In this document: piece by piece, positions 35,528 through 44,199 of the stretch
Position numbering within the stretch: the first letter of the stretch is position 1
Layout of the letters: each line of letters opens with the position of its first letter
Assembly: GCA_043806215.1 (NCBI GenBank)
Contig: JAZDHD010000176.1
Span: 1-64,000 of the forward strand
Length of the DNA: 64,000 nucleotides
Direction of reading: 5' to 3'
Source of the DNA: JAVHLK01 sp043806215
GTDB lineage: Bacteria > Desulfobacterota > Desulfomonilia > Desulfomonilales > Desulfomonilaceae
Translations under genes and position numbers: made by a program
Notes under the pieces: model-generated
Databases searched by the model: none
What the model saw: only the letters and a program-made list of their open reading frames with translations
What the model was told of the DNA's origin: nothing

Positions 35528-36018
35528 CCTCGTGTAGCTCCACAAAAGGAATCCGAGAGTCATACGGCAAGACTAAGTGCTCCGTTTCCTAATTGCGGTC
35601 GCACATTTTCGTCTCGCAGCCGTCTCGGGTGCCGGCAATAACAAGATCCGGGCATCCCGCGCGGAACGCGGGACCGGGCTACGGTAGGGGCGGACCTATG
35701 TGTCCGCCCGCATTTGGGCGCACACGCAGGTGCGCCCCTATCCCGCGGGACGCGGGATGGGACCGGCGTCCCGCCCGTCTCCCCGGCGAAGGCCGGGGTC
35801 CAGGAAGAAGAGCCTGGTTCCCGGCCTACGCCGGGAAGACGGTTCGGCTTCCTCTCGGTCCCAGGCTCCTGCCTGGGAATGACTATCCGCCGGGCTCTGC
35901 CCGGTCTTCGGCCCGGAACACCGAGGAATTTTCATGGCCAGTTGTGATCGCTCTATCATGGAGGTTTATGCCATGGAACACTAAGCAAAGACTTTTCGAC
36001 CGACGGCGGCACGCCCGG
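35528..36018. repeat. Repeat-filled gap
   Basis: No gene is supported. The gap contains the reverse copy of the long repeat (35577-35740), GC palindromes such as TCCCGCGGGACGCGGGA (about 35741-35757), the CCCCGGCGAAGGCCGGGGTCC element (35781-35801) and several shorter inverted pieces up to about 35930. Confidence 0.7.
35577..35740 (-). repeat. Long dispersed repeat, copy 2 (inverted)
   Basis: On the minus strand this reads almost exactly as 14478-14629, from TAGGGGCGCACCTGCGTG to AATTAGGAAACGGAGCAC, with scattered substitutions and a short local change around 35657-35672. The two copies lie 21 kb apart in opposite orientation. Confidence 0.85.
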
Positions 36019-38856
36019 TCATCCGACCTTCTGCAAGAACCGTCCGAGTTCCCGGTCCACTTCCTGGATATGGTTTGTAAACCAAGAATGAAGCTCGGTG
36101 GTAAAATCAACGAGCCTGCCGGTTTTGAGAGGCTCCCGGTGAACACGGCTCCTCATTGCCTCTATCTTGGTCGTCAGTTCCTGGTGAGCGATTTTGTGAT
36201 CCTCATAGCCCGGGTACGAGTGCTCCAGCATCAGCGATTCTTCGTCCCCAAAATGGATACGGGCATAATCGGCCAGGAAATCCACGAATTCGATAAGCTC
36301 GTCCTTCTCGGTCTTAGACCAGAGCGATTTACAGAACTCGGTCACTCTTTTGCACCACACCCGGTGCTGTTCGTCGATTTTTTCCACATGAACCGATAAG
36401 TCCGGATTCCAAATGAAACTGAAAAAGGGAGCTTTGACGCCGTCTCTCAGTATGGCCGTAAAATCCCGTGCCGGAATGGGACGGCTGAAATGGAACCCCT
36501 GCCACTCATCACAATCGAGTGACCACAAATGGCCGAGCTGCTCCCGGGTTTCTATTCCTTCGGCCAGTACTCTCAGGTTCAGACTATGTCCCATCGCGAC
36601 GATTGCCGCCACTATTGCCTTGTTGGTCGAATCCGAAGCTATGTCCTGCACGAAGGCCCTATCCACTTTCAGTGTGTCCACGGCAAGACGCTTGAGGTAG
36701 CTCAGGGAGGAATACCCCGTGCCGAAATCATCGACTGAAACCCGTATGCCGTGGGCTCTCAATGCCCGAAAAGCCTCGTCCGTCCTCTCGATATCGCTCA
36801 TGGCCACGCTTTCCGTCAGCTCCAGTTCGAGCAGCGAGGGATCCAGTTGCGCATCGTCCACTATCTGAATGACCTCCTCGACGAACGCCGGGCGACTGAG
36901 TTGATGACCGGAAACGTTTACAGCAACCCGCAAAGGAAGGCCCATTCGCCGCCATTCACCGGCTTGCCGGCAAGCATGCCGGAGAACCCATTCTCCGATG
37001 GAAAGAATCAGCCCCGTCTGTTCTGCGAGACGGATGATCTTCTCCGGCGGGATCCAACCGAGTTCCGGATGCCGCCATCTCAGCAACGCTTCCGAACTGA
37101 CTATCCGGCCCGTTTCAAAATCTATTATGGGTTGATAGAAGAGCTGAAGCTCGTCATGCTCAAGTGCCGCACGCAAGGCCAGTTCCAATTCCGTCTTTTC
37201 CACGAGGTCTCGATTCATTTCCTCCGAAAAAAACTGGAAGTTGTTTTTTCCCTGATCTTTTGCACGATACAGAGCGGTATCCGCGTTTTGCAGCAATTTG
37301 TCCGCATCCTCCCCATCGGCAGGCCAGACCGTAATTCCCATACTCGTGGAAATGAATACCTTGCGGCCGTTTGTGTGGAAAGGCTGTTCGAGGGACCGAA
37401 GGATCCGATTGGCGATATTGTTCACCTCATATGTGTCCTGGAGTTCCGGTAAGACCACCGTGAACTCATCACCTCCCAGTCTGCCGACCGTGTCGCTCTC
37501 CCTCACGCATTCGGTGAGTCGACGGGCCACCGCGTTGATTACCCGGTCTCCGGCAGGGTGACCGAGCGTGTCGTTAATCTCTTTGAATCTATCCAGATCG
37601 AGCAACATCAACGCAATCGATCTACCGGTACGACCCGCTTGAACAATGGCTCTCTCCAACCTCTCCCGAAACAACACCCGATTGGCCAGGCCGGTCAATT
37701 GATCGTAGTGGGCCAACTGCAACAGCTTCTCCTCGGTCCGCTTGATCTTGGTAATATCCGTTGAAAAGCCCACAAAATGGCTGATTCCCCCTGAGTCGTC
37801 CTTGATGGCGCTGATGGAAAGCAATTTGGGGTAGAGTTCACCGGTCTTGCGTCGACCCCATATCTCACCCTGCCATTCACCCGTCGTCAGCAGCATGTTC
37901 CACATCGCTTCATAGAACTCGGAACCGTGACTTCCCGACTTGAGAAGCCGGGGATTCCGGTTGATGAGTTCGTGCCTTGCATAGCCGCACTGTCTGCAGT
38001 AGGCCGCGTTCACATCGATGATCGTAGCGTTGGAATCGGTCACTACTATGGCTTCATTGCCGCCTTCGATGATTCTCTTGGCCAGCGTAAGTCTTTGTTC
38101 GGCCCTCCTCCGGTCCTCGATTTCCCTTCGCAAGTCCACGTTGGATTTAACCAACTCAGCGGTGCGTTCCTTGACCCGTTCCTCCAGTTGCCCATGAGCT
38201 CCCTTTAACGCATCCTCGGCGCGTTGTCTTCGCGAGATTTCCTCCCTTAATTCCATTGCATGCTTTTTCTGGAGTTGTATTTGTCTCTTTTCCGCAGTTA
38301 AGTCCTCGATCAGAACCACTATGTGACGTTCAGAGACTATGCGGATGGACCGGAAGCTCATTCTGCCCCAAATACGGCTGCTTCCTATCTGAAGAATTCC
38401 TTCACTGACCTGAGGCTTTCTCGTGTCAAGTATCTTCTCCAGTATCAAGCCGGCCTTCTTTGCAGCTGCAGGATCGGGAAACAGCTCCTCGAACTCGGAT
38501 TCAACGGCGAGTTCGTAGTCCTTGCCGATTCGGCCGCATGCCTGATTCGCCGCCACGATTCTCTTGGACCGGTCCACCAGAAATGCCGGAATGGGAAGAG
38601 CTTGAATCAGTTTGCCAAAGCTCGTTGTCCAAATTCCACTGCGTATGTCGAAACTGCCGGAGGCGGTAACATCTCTGGTGAAAAGGCCGTGGAGGTCGAT
38701 GGTTGCCGTGGGCTCATTCTCCAATTGCAGAAAATTCGGAAATGCCGACTGCTCATCGGAAACGCCAATGCCGGGGATGTCCTTGTCTTTCATCGTTTCT
38801 TCAAAACTGCTTTCCGCATGCGCTGAGAATGATGCGACCGGATTGAGACCTTTCAT
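36019..38856 (-). CDS. Cyclic-di-GMP signalling protein: PAS, PAS, GGDEF, EAL, hemerythrin
   Basis: 945 aa. Domains in order: a short N-terminal stretch, PAS-like (~75-165), coiled coil (~195-255), PAS/PAC (~258-375, with the PAC-type 'DSGGISHFVGFSTDITKIK'), GGDEF (~385-545, intact 'GRLGGDEF'), EAL (~555-800, intact 'SSEALLRW' and 'VDDFGTGYSS'), and a C-terminal bacteriohemerythrin (~815-940: 'HRVWCKRVTEFC', 'FGDEESLMLEHSYPGYEDHKIAH'). Key residues of both catalytic domains are present, so it could make and break c-di-GMP. The hemerythrin is likely an oxygen or redox sensor. The start at 38856 is assumed; an in-frame ATG at 38793 is an alternative. Confidence 0.92.
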   Translation of the reverse strand: MKGLNPVASFSAHAESSFEETMKDKDIPGIGVSDEQSAFPNFLQLENEPTATIDLHGLFTRDVTASGSFDIRSGIWTTSFGKLIQALPIPAFLVDRSKRIVAANQACGRIGKDYELAVESEFEELFPDPAAAKKAGLILEKILDTRKPQVSEGILQIGSSRIWGRMSFRSIRIVSERHIVVLIEDLTAEKRQIQLQKKHAMELREEISRRQRAEDALKGAHGQLEERVKERTAELVKSNVDLRREIEDRRRAEQRLTLAKRIIEGGNEAIVVTDSNATIIDVNAAYCRQCGYARHELINRNPRLLKSGSHGSEFYEAMWNMLLTTGEWQGEIWGRRKTGELYPKLLSISAIKDDSGGISHFVGFSTDITKIKRTEEKLLQLAHYDQLTGLANRVLFRERLERAIVQAGRTGRSIALMLLDLDRFKEINDTLGHPAGDRVINAVARRLTECVRESDTVGRLGGDEFTVVLPELQDTYEVNNIANRILRSLEQPFHTNGRKVFISTSMGITVWPADGEDADKLLQNADTALYRAKDQGKNNFQFFSEEMNRDLVEKTELELALRAALEHDELQLFYQPIIDFETGRIVSSEALLRWRHPELGWIPPEKIIRLAEQTGLILSIGEWVLRHACRQAGEWRRMGLPLRVAVNVSGHQLSRPAFVEEVIQIVDDAQLDPSLLELELTESVAMSDIERTDEAFRALRAHGIRVSVDDFGTGYSSLSYLKRLAVDTLKVDRAFVQDIASDSTNKAIVAAIVAMGHSLNLRVLAEGIETREQLGHLWSLDCDEWQGFHFSRPIPARDFTAILRDGVKAPFFSFIWNPDLSVHVEKIDEQHRVWCKRVTEFCKSLWSKTEKDELIEFVDFLADYARIHFGDEESLMLEHSYPGYEDHKIAHQELTTKIEAMRSRVHREPLKTGRLVDFTTELHSWFTNHIQEVDRELGRFLQKVG

Positions 38857-39152
38857 TGTTGCAGTTCAGATCCTTTCCAGCCCGCGGGCTGCAACCTGAG
38901 TAAGCAAAATGGATGCCAACATCCGCTTCGATGGAAATCTCTTCAACACGCTGTAATCATGCGCTAATCCCCCATGGGCGTGGAGACCCCAAATGAACGG
39001 TGTACCGTGGAACGCCATAATGCGTCTATGTGACTCATCGGAGTATGAGACGTTGGTCAATTTGACTCGCAGTGTGCCTTGCCCGTCCTCCCGACGGGCA
39101 AGGTCGTGCAGTCCGCAGCGATGGCCCAATCGACTCCGGCCGTACCGCGCTC
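38857..39152. other. Gap without recognised genes
   Basis: No coding region, tRNA or strong hairpin was noticed. It should carry the promoter of the c-di-GMP gene on the minus strand. A GC-rich stretch near 39075-39105 has the weak inverted pair CCCGTCC/GACGGGC. Confidence 0.35.
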
Positions 39153-39815
39153 TCAGAGATACCGTTCTCCTTCTCCCCTGTCTCTGACGACTTTGGCGGG
39201 AGTCCCCCATGCCACACTGAATCCCGGAATGTCGTCCACAACCACGGCACCGGCACCAATGACGGCATGCGGCCCGACGGTAATGCCGTGGATGAGACTT
39301 GCGCCCAATGAAACAGCGGTGAATTCGCCGATGGTCACGTTGCCTCCCGTCGTCACCCCCGGGGCCAGGCTCGCGAAGTCTCCGATGGTATTGTCATGAT
39401 CCAGCGAGGCCCTGGTATTGATGATGCAGAATTGACCCACTCGGGAGGCACTGTTCACCACGGCGCCCGCGGTTATCACGGTTCCTTGTCCGATTTCCAC
39501 ATCGCCGGCCAGGCAGGCCGAGGGATGAACGAGCGTGGGGAACGTGAAGTCGGGGACCAGACCGAGGATGGATGATACCATCCGGTATCGGTCCCAATTG
39601 TCGCCGATGGCCAAAACGCCGCCCACGAGCGCGTATGTCCCGACCAAGGCGGGAAGATCGTGCTCTGTGCCCAAGACGCTATGACCGATGAGCTCGTACC
39701 CGATGGGCTTATAGGAATCGATGAGTCCTATGATGGAGAATTCCGCACGCTTTTCGATGATGTCCGCCAGGACTTTTGCATAACCGGATGCACCTATGAC
39801 GACGATATTCTTCAC
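39153..39815 (-). CDS. NeuD/PglD-type sugar O/N-acyltransferase
   Basis: 220 aa from a GTG at 39815 (opening 'KNIVVIGASGYAKVLADII'), preceded by a run of G; a TTG at 39836 is possible. The N-terminal Rossmann-like part binds the nucleotide sugar. The C-terminal left-handed beta helix shows hexapeptide repeats ('VEIGQGTVITAGAVVN', 'NTIGDFASLAPGVT', 'ITVGPHAVIGAGAVV'). A His in 'SLDHDNTIGD' matches the catalytic base of PglD. It should transfer an acetyl group from acetyl-CoA to an amino- or hydroxy-sugar. It is the last gene of the exporter operon. Confidence 0.85.
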   Translation of the reverse strand: MKNIVVIGASGYAKVLADIIEKRAEFSIIGLIDSYKPIGYELIGHSVLGTEHDLPALVGTYALVGGVLAIGDNWDRYRMVSSILGLVPDFTFPTLVHPSACLAGDVEIGQGTVITAGAVVNSASRVGQFCIINTRASLDHDNTIGDFASLAPGVTTGGNVTIGEFTAVSLGASLIHGITVGPHAVIGAGAVVVDDIPGFSVAWGTPAKVVRDRGEGERYL

Positions 39816-39828
39816 TAAGGCCCCCCCA

Positions 39829-41091
39829 TCAGTCAATTCGCCTCTTGAAGAGTAATGAAGCCCATCCTATAAAGAAGAGACCCATGAGAACGATGGGAAT
39901 GACCTGGGGCCACAAGATTTCCCAGCCGACCCCTTTGAGAAACACTCCACGCACAATGGTGATGAAATACCGCAAGGGATTGAGGTACGTGAGATACTGA
40001 ACCACCGTCGGCATATTTTCAATAGGAAAAGCATAGCCGGAAAGAAGAACTACCGGCTGAAGGAACATGAACGAGGTCAGCACCGCCTGTTGTTGGGTCT
40101 TGCAGAATGCCGAGATCGTCACCCCGATCCCGGACGATGTTATGAGGAACAGGAGGGCGGTGCCGATGAAGAAAAGGAAGGATCCTCTGAAAGGAATGTC
40201 GTAGATGAGAAATGCCAGGGGAGTAATGAGCCCCAGGGTAAACACCTCGATCAAGAAACAGGGGATGGTCTTCCCGAGCACGAGTTCCAGCCGGCTGATG
40301 GGAGCGACCATGAGTTGCTCTATGGTGCCCAGCTCCTTCTCACGGACGATTATCGACGACGTCAGGATTATGGACAAGGCGAGCATGATAAGCACCAGCA
40401 CTCCGGGGACAAAAAAGTTCTTTGAATCCAGATTTGGGTTGAACCATGCCCGCGCAGCGTCCCTAATCTCCGGGACGATTAATCGCGGCGTGGCCGTGTC
40501 AAAGAGATTTCCCTGCATTTTGTCCACACGGGCGTTCATGACATCGATCGAAAAGCGCTGAAGAATGGACTGTGCATACCCCGAAACCGTGCCGGCAGTG
40601 GTGGTATCCACTCCATCGATCAGGATTCCCACTTGAGCCGTCTTGTTTCCTTGAATGCGGCGTTCCAGATCGGGTGGTATGAGAAGTGCCAGCGAGGCCT
40701 TCCCGGTTTGGAGGTAACCGTCCACATCGTTGTAGGAATCGACATGCCCTACGATGGTGAAATATCCGGAGCGTGAGAACGCATCCTCGATTTGCCTGCT
40801 GAGCACGCTCCGGTCCAAGTCGACAACCACGGTGGACACATTCTTGACATCCAGCCTGCTGGCCGACCCGAACACAACGAGTTGAATGAGAGGGGCAATA
40901 ATCAGGAGCCTGAAATTCTGCCTGTTGCGTCTTATGTGAATGAACTCTTTGCGCACAAGATGCCGCACTCTCCTCACGCTATCCCTCAAGCGTGATCCGA
41001 CTGATCCGCTGCGAGCGGACTCGTTTGATGCAGAGTCTTCACCATCCCTCGGTGGGTGCCGATTCTTAAGGCCGGAATCGACGTATTTCAT
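39829..41091 (-). CDS. ABC-2 type permease (second)
   Basis: 420 aa. An N-terminal cytoplasmic stretch rich in Ser and charged residues precedes one membrane helix, a ~150-residue extracytoplasmic domain ('VVVDLDRSVLSRQIEDAF', 'LIDGVDTTTAGTVSGY') and five C-terminal helices. 'REKELGTIEQLMVAPI' and 'YLNPLRYFITIVRGVFLKG' are hallmarks of ABC2_membrane_3 / YhhJ-type permeases. It overlaps the previous permease by four bases (ATGA). The two are probably paired as a heterodimer. Confidence 0.9.
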   Translation of the reverse strand: MKYVDSGLKNRHPPRDGEDSASNESARSGSVGSRLRDSVRRVRHLVRKEFIHIRRNRQNFRLLIIAPLIQLVVFGSASRLDVKNVSTVVVDLDRSVLSRQIEDAFSRSGYFTIVGHVDSYNDVDGYLQTGKASLALLIPPDLERRIQGNKTAQVGILIDGVDTTTAGTVSGYAQSILQRFSIDVMNARVDKMQGNLFDTATPRLIVPEIRDAARAWFNPNLDSKNFFVPGVLVLIMLALSIILTSSIIVREKELGTIEQLMVAPISRLELVLGKTIPCFLIEVFTLGLITPLAFLIYDIPFRGSFLFFIGTALLFLITSSGIGVTISAFCKTQQQAVLTSFMFLQPVVLLSGYAFPIENMPTVVQYLTYLNPLRYFITIVRGVFLKGVGWEILWPQVIPIVLMGLFFIGWASLLFKRRID

Positions 41092-42224
41092 GCCAACCTC
41101 TTGCCCAGTTTCTTCACGGCCGCGAACGTAATCAAGAACCCGAGAACCACCAGAGCGAGCGTGGGAACTGCAATGGCCGCCGGCCCCGCTCCCTTGAGGA
41201 AGATTGCCCGTAAGATGGTTACGAAGTGCCTGGCCGGCACCACATAGGTAATCGACTGAAGCAGGTGTGGCATGTTGGTGATGGGAAACACGAATCCTGA
41301 GAGGAGAAATGCCGGGAGAAACGTTCCGAGCAGAGCAATTTGCGTGGCCAAGAACTGACTGGCGGCAACCACCGAAATAAGGAACCCCAAAGAGAGGGCT
41401 CCCACAAGGAATATCCCGGCAACAAAGAACATTATCAGCAAGCTTCCCCTGAAGGGCACCCCGAATACATAGACTCCCATCAGATAGACCATAAGGAGGT
41501 CCACGTATCCAAGGACGAAATATGGGATGAGCTTCCCCACGATGAGTTCTTCGGCCTTCAGGGGGGTCGAGATCAGCTGTTCCATGGTCCCGGTTTCCCG
41601 CTCCCTGACCACTGTCAGGGACGTGAGGAGAGCCGCGATAACCATCATGATTATGGCGATGAGACCGGGGATTATGTTGTTCCGACTGATCAGTTCGGGA
41701 TTGTAGAGCAGTCTCACCCGAGGTTCCAATGGAGGGTTGATGCGACTCTGGACTGCTTGTCTGACCAACTCGCGTTGCTGAAGATCCGCCTCGAATATCG
41801 AGAGGATCGTCTCGAGGTAGACCATGGCCAAGCCGGCACGAGTCGAATCGGATCCATCCACCAAGGCCTGCACCGAGGCGGTCGAGCCTGCCTTGATCTT
41901 ACGGCTGAAGTCGTACGGAATAACAATACCTACGCTGACCTTGCCTCTGTCTATCGCGGCGACGATCTCCCGGTATGAATCGGCGTACAGAACCGGACGA
42001 AAGTAACCGGAACTCGTCATGTCGGAGACCACTGAGCGGGACTGTACGGTCCGGGCCTGATCCCAAACCGCGAGAGGAATATTGTCCACGTCCAACGACA
42101 GCGCGTAACCGAACAGAAGCATGAGCATCACCGGGATGCCAAGCGCCAGATACAAGGATCGTGCGTCCCGGAGGATTTGTCGCGCCTCCTTTCTCGAAAC
42201 AGCCAAGGTGCGGAAGATATTCAT
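41088..42224 (-). CDS. ABC-2 type permease (first)
   Basis: 378 aa, with the same layout as its downstream partner. The first helix is near residue 25, then an extracytoplasmic region ('AVWDQARTVQSRSVVSDM', 'LVDGSDSTRAGLAMVYLE'), then five helices with 'RERETGTMEQLISTPL' and 'YVVPARHFVTILRAIFLKG'. It lies 18 bases after the second ATPase gene. Together with the HlyD and ATPase genes it forms a YhiI-RbbA-YhhJ-like exporter. Substrate unknown. Confidence 0.9.
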   Translation of the reverse strand: MNIFRTLAVSRKEARQILRDARSLYLALGIPVMLMLLFGYALSLDVDNIPLAVWDQARTVQSRSVVSDMTSSGYFRPVLYADSYREIVAAIDRGKVSVGIVIPYDFSRKIKAGSTASVQALVDGSDSTRAGLAMVYLETILSIFEADLQQRELVRQAVQSRINPPLEPRVRLLYNPELISRNNIIPGLIAIIMMVIAALLTSLTVVRERETGTMEQLISTPLKAEELIVGKLIPYFVLGYVDLLMVYLMGVYVFGVPFRGSLLIMFFVAGIFLVGALSLGFLISVVAASQFLATQIALLGTFLPAFLLSGFVFPITNMPHLLQSITYVVPARHFVTILRAIFLKGAGPAAIAVPTLALVVLGFLITFAAVKKLGKRLA

Positions 42225-42242
42225 CGAGTCTCCGGAAGCGGC

Positions 42243-43187
42243 CTATTTCGCGTCATTGGCCGTGAGCGTTACAAACACATCCTCCAAGCTCGCGGTGATG
42301 ATCTGCGTGTGGACGGCGGAAATACCGGCACCTTCGAGGCATTGAACAGCACGTTCCATGGCGGCCTCCGGGTCGGGGGTCACAACGTGGAGGCGATTGC
42401 CGAAAATGGCGGTCTCGGTGAAAAGGGGCTCCGATTCAAAAAGACCGGCCGCCCTCATCAGATCGTCACACTCCACCTCTATGACGGACTCCGTCATCCG
42501 GTCCGTCTTCAGCTCGGCCGGAGTCCCCAATGCGATAATCCTGCCTCTGCCCATCAATGCAAGCCGGTGGCAGTACTCGGCTTCTTCCATGTAATGGGTG
42601 GTGACGAAAATGGTCACCCCCTTGGCGGCCAGTTCGTTGATAAGGTCCCAGAAACTCCGCCGCGACAGAGGATCCACTCCGGATGTGGGTTCATCGAGAA
42701 ACAGGACCGGGGGTTCATGAAGCACCGCACAGCCCAAGGCAAGCCGCTGCTTCCAACCCAGCGGCAGGTCGCGGGTCAGCGTGTCCTCCTTACCGGAAAG
42801 TCCTGCCATCTTGAGGACCCATTGATCCCGTTCGGCTTTTCCGGCCGGCTTCAAGCCGTATACCCCTCCGAAGAAATCGAGGTTTTCTCTTACCGTCAAG
42901 TCTTCGTACAAGGTGAACCGTTGAGACATGTACCCAATGTTCTGCTTGATTTGCTCCGGTTGTGTCGCCACGTCCCACCCTATTACGCCTGCCGAGCCGG
43001 ACGAAGGCGAGAGCAAACCGCACAGTATCTTAATGGTCGTAGTCTTGCCGGCTCCGTTGGGACCAAGGAAACCGAAGATCTCTCCTCTGAACGTTTCAAA
43101 ACTCACGCGGTCCACGGCCGTGAAACTGCCGAACATCTTGGTCAGATCACGTGCAAAGACGGCCACTTCTCGATCATTCCGGCTCAA
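42243..43187 (-). CDS. ABC transporter ATP-binding protein (second)
   Basis: 314 aa. Walker A is 'GPNGAGKTTTIK', Walker B is 'VLFLDEPTSGVDP', and the D-loop 'SGVDPLSRR' and H-loop 'TTHYMEEAEYC' are normal. The signature is the degenerate 'LPLGWKQRLAL' seen in drug-exporter ATPases of this type. The C-terminal ~80 residues are a DUF4162-like regulatory part. It follows the first ATPase by 40 bases. Confidence 0.92.
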   Translation of the reverse strand: MSRNDREVAVFARDLTKMFGSFTAVDRVSFETFRGEIFGFLGPNGAGKTTTIKILCGLLSPSSGSAGVIGWDVATQPEQIKQNIGYMSQRFTLYEDLTVRENLDFFGGVYGLKPAGKAERDQWVLKMAGLSGKEDTLTRDLPLGWKQRLALGCAVLHEPPVLFLDEPTSGVDPLSRRSFWDLINELAAKGVTIFVTTHYMEEAEYCHRLALMGRGRIIALGTPAELKTDRMTESVIEVECDDLMRAAGLFESEPLFTETAIFGNRLHVVTPDPEAAMERAVQCLEGAGISAVHTQIITASLEDVFVTLTANDAK

Positions 43188-43227
43188 AAACGGCTCCAGA
43201 CTACCTGTTATCGGTGAGGATCAAGGT

Positions 43228-44199
43228 CTAACCGGAGGCACACAGCTGTGTGTCATTCCCGCGGATTAATGAAAGAAACGCGTCTTCCATTTCCGGGGCG
43301 ATCCGCTTCAATGACAGGATTTCGATGCCGGCACCTGACAGTCTCTCGCGGACGGAGTCCTCGACCTTCTCGTCCTTAATCAGAATATGGAGACTGTTGC
43401 CGAACACGTTGACGTCGAGAACCCCCGGAGCATCGGCCAATACAATCCTGGACCGTGCAAGATCGGAGGAAACCAGCTTCAAAATGATGCCGGCCACCAG
43501 ATCCTTGAGATCTTGCGGTTTGCCCAGTCGGATGATGGATCCGTGATGCATCAGCGCCACCTTGGTCGTGCGTTCGGCTTCGTCGAGGTATGCCGTCGAA
43601 ATGAAGATCGTAATCCCTTGCTTGAGAAGTCCGTACAAGATCTTCCAGAAATCCCGGCGAGATACAGGATCAACTCCGTTCGTGGGTTCATCGAGCAACA
43701 AGAGCCTGGGCGAATGGATCAACGCGCAGGCCAGCGCCAGCTTCTGTTTCATACCCCCGGACAGTGCTCCGGCAATCCTGTCCTTGAAAGGGCCCAGACG
43801 GCTGAATCCGAACAGCAGGTCAAGTCGCTCGGTCCTGTTCTTCTTTGGCACGCTGAACAGGTCGGCATAGAAGATCAGGTTTTCCATCACGGTGAGATCC
43901 TGGTACAGCCCGAAACGTTGGGGCATGTACGCGATGTGCTCCTTTATTCCCTCGGGGTCCTCGGTCACGGAAATACCGTCTATCCACGCATCGCCGGAGG
44001 TTGGTTCGAGAATACCGGCCAACATCCTCATCGTCGTTGTCTTTCCCGCCCCATCGGGACCCACAAGCCCAAAGATCTCGCCCTGCCGCACCACCAGGTT
44101 GAGACCTCGCACCGCTTTGGTCTCCCCGAAATCCCTGACCAGATTTTCCGCGCGAATTACCGGAACCGGATCGCGACTATTGAGATTTGGATTTGGCAC
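43228..44199 (-). CDS. ABC transporter ATP-binding protein (first)
   Basis: 323 aa from the GTG at 44199, with GAGAGG upstream; an in-frame ATG at 44238 would lengthen the overlap with the HlyD gene from 23 to 62 bases. Walker A is 'GPDGAGKTTTMRM', signature 'LSGGMKQKLALACALI', Walker B 'LLLLDEPTNGVDP'. Two separate ATPases here correspond to the fused ATPases of RbbA-type exporters. Confidence 0.9.
   Translation of the reverse strand: MPNPNLNSRDPVPVIRAENLVRDFGETKAVRGLNLVVRQGEIFGLVGPDGAGKTTTMRMLAGILEPTSGDAWIDGISVTEDPEGIKEHIAYMPQRFGLYQDLTVMENLIFYADLFSVPKKNRTERLDLLFGFSRLGPFKDRIAGALSGGMKQKLALACALIHSPRLLLLDEPTNGVDPVSRRDFWKILYGLLKQGITIFISTAYLDEAERTTKVALMHHGSIIRLGKPQDLKDLVAGIILKLVSSDLARSRIVLADAPGVLDVNVFGNSLHILIKDEKVEDSVRERLSGAGIEILSLKRIAPEMEDAFLSLIRGNDTQLCASG

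Noticed and set aside
42177..43217. Plus-strand open frame opposite the second ABC ATPase
   Set aside because: The minus strand encodes a clear ABC ATPase with all motifs, so this is a shadow.
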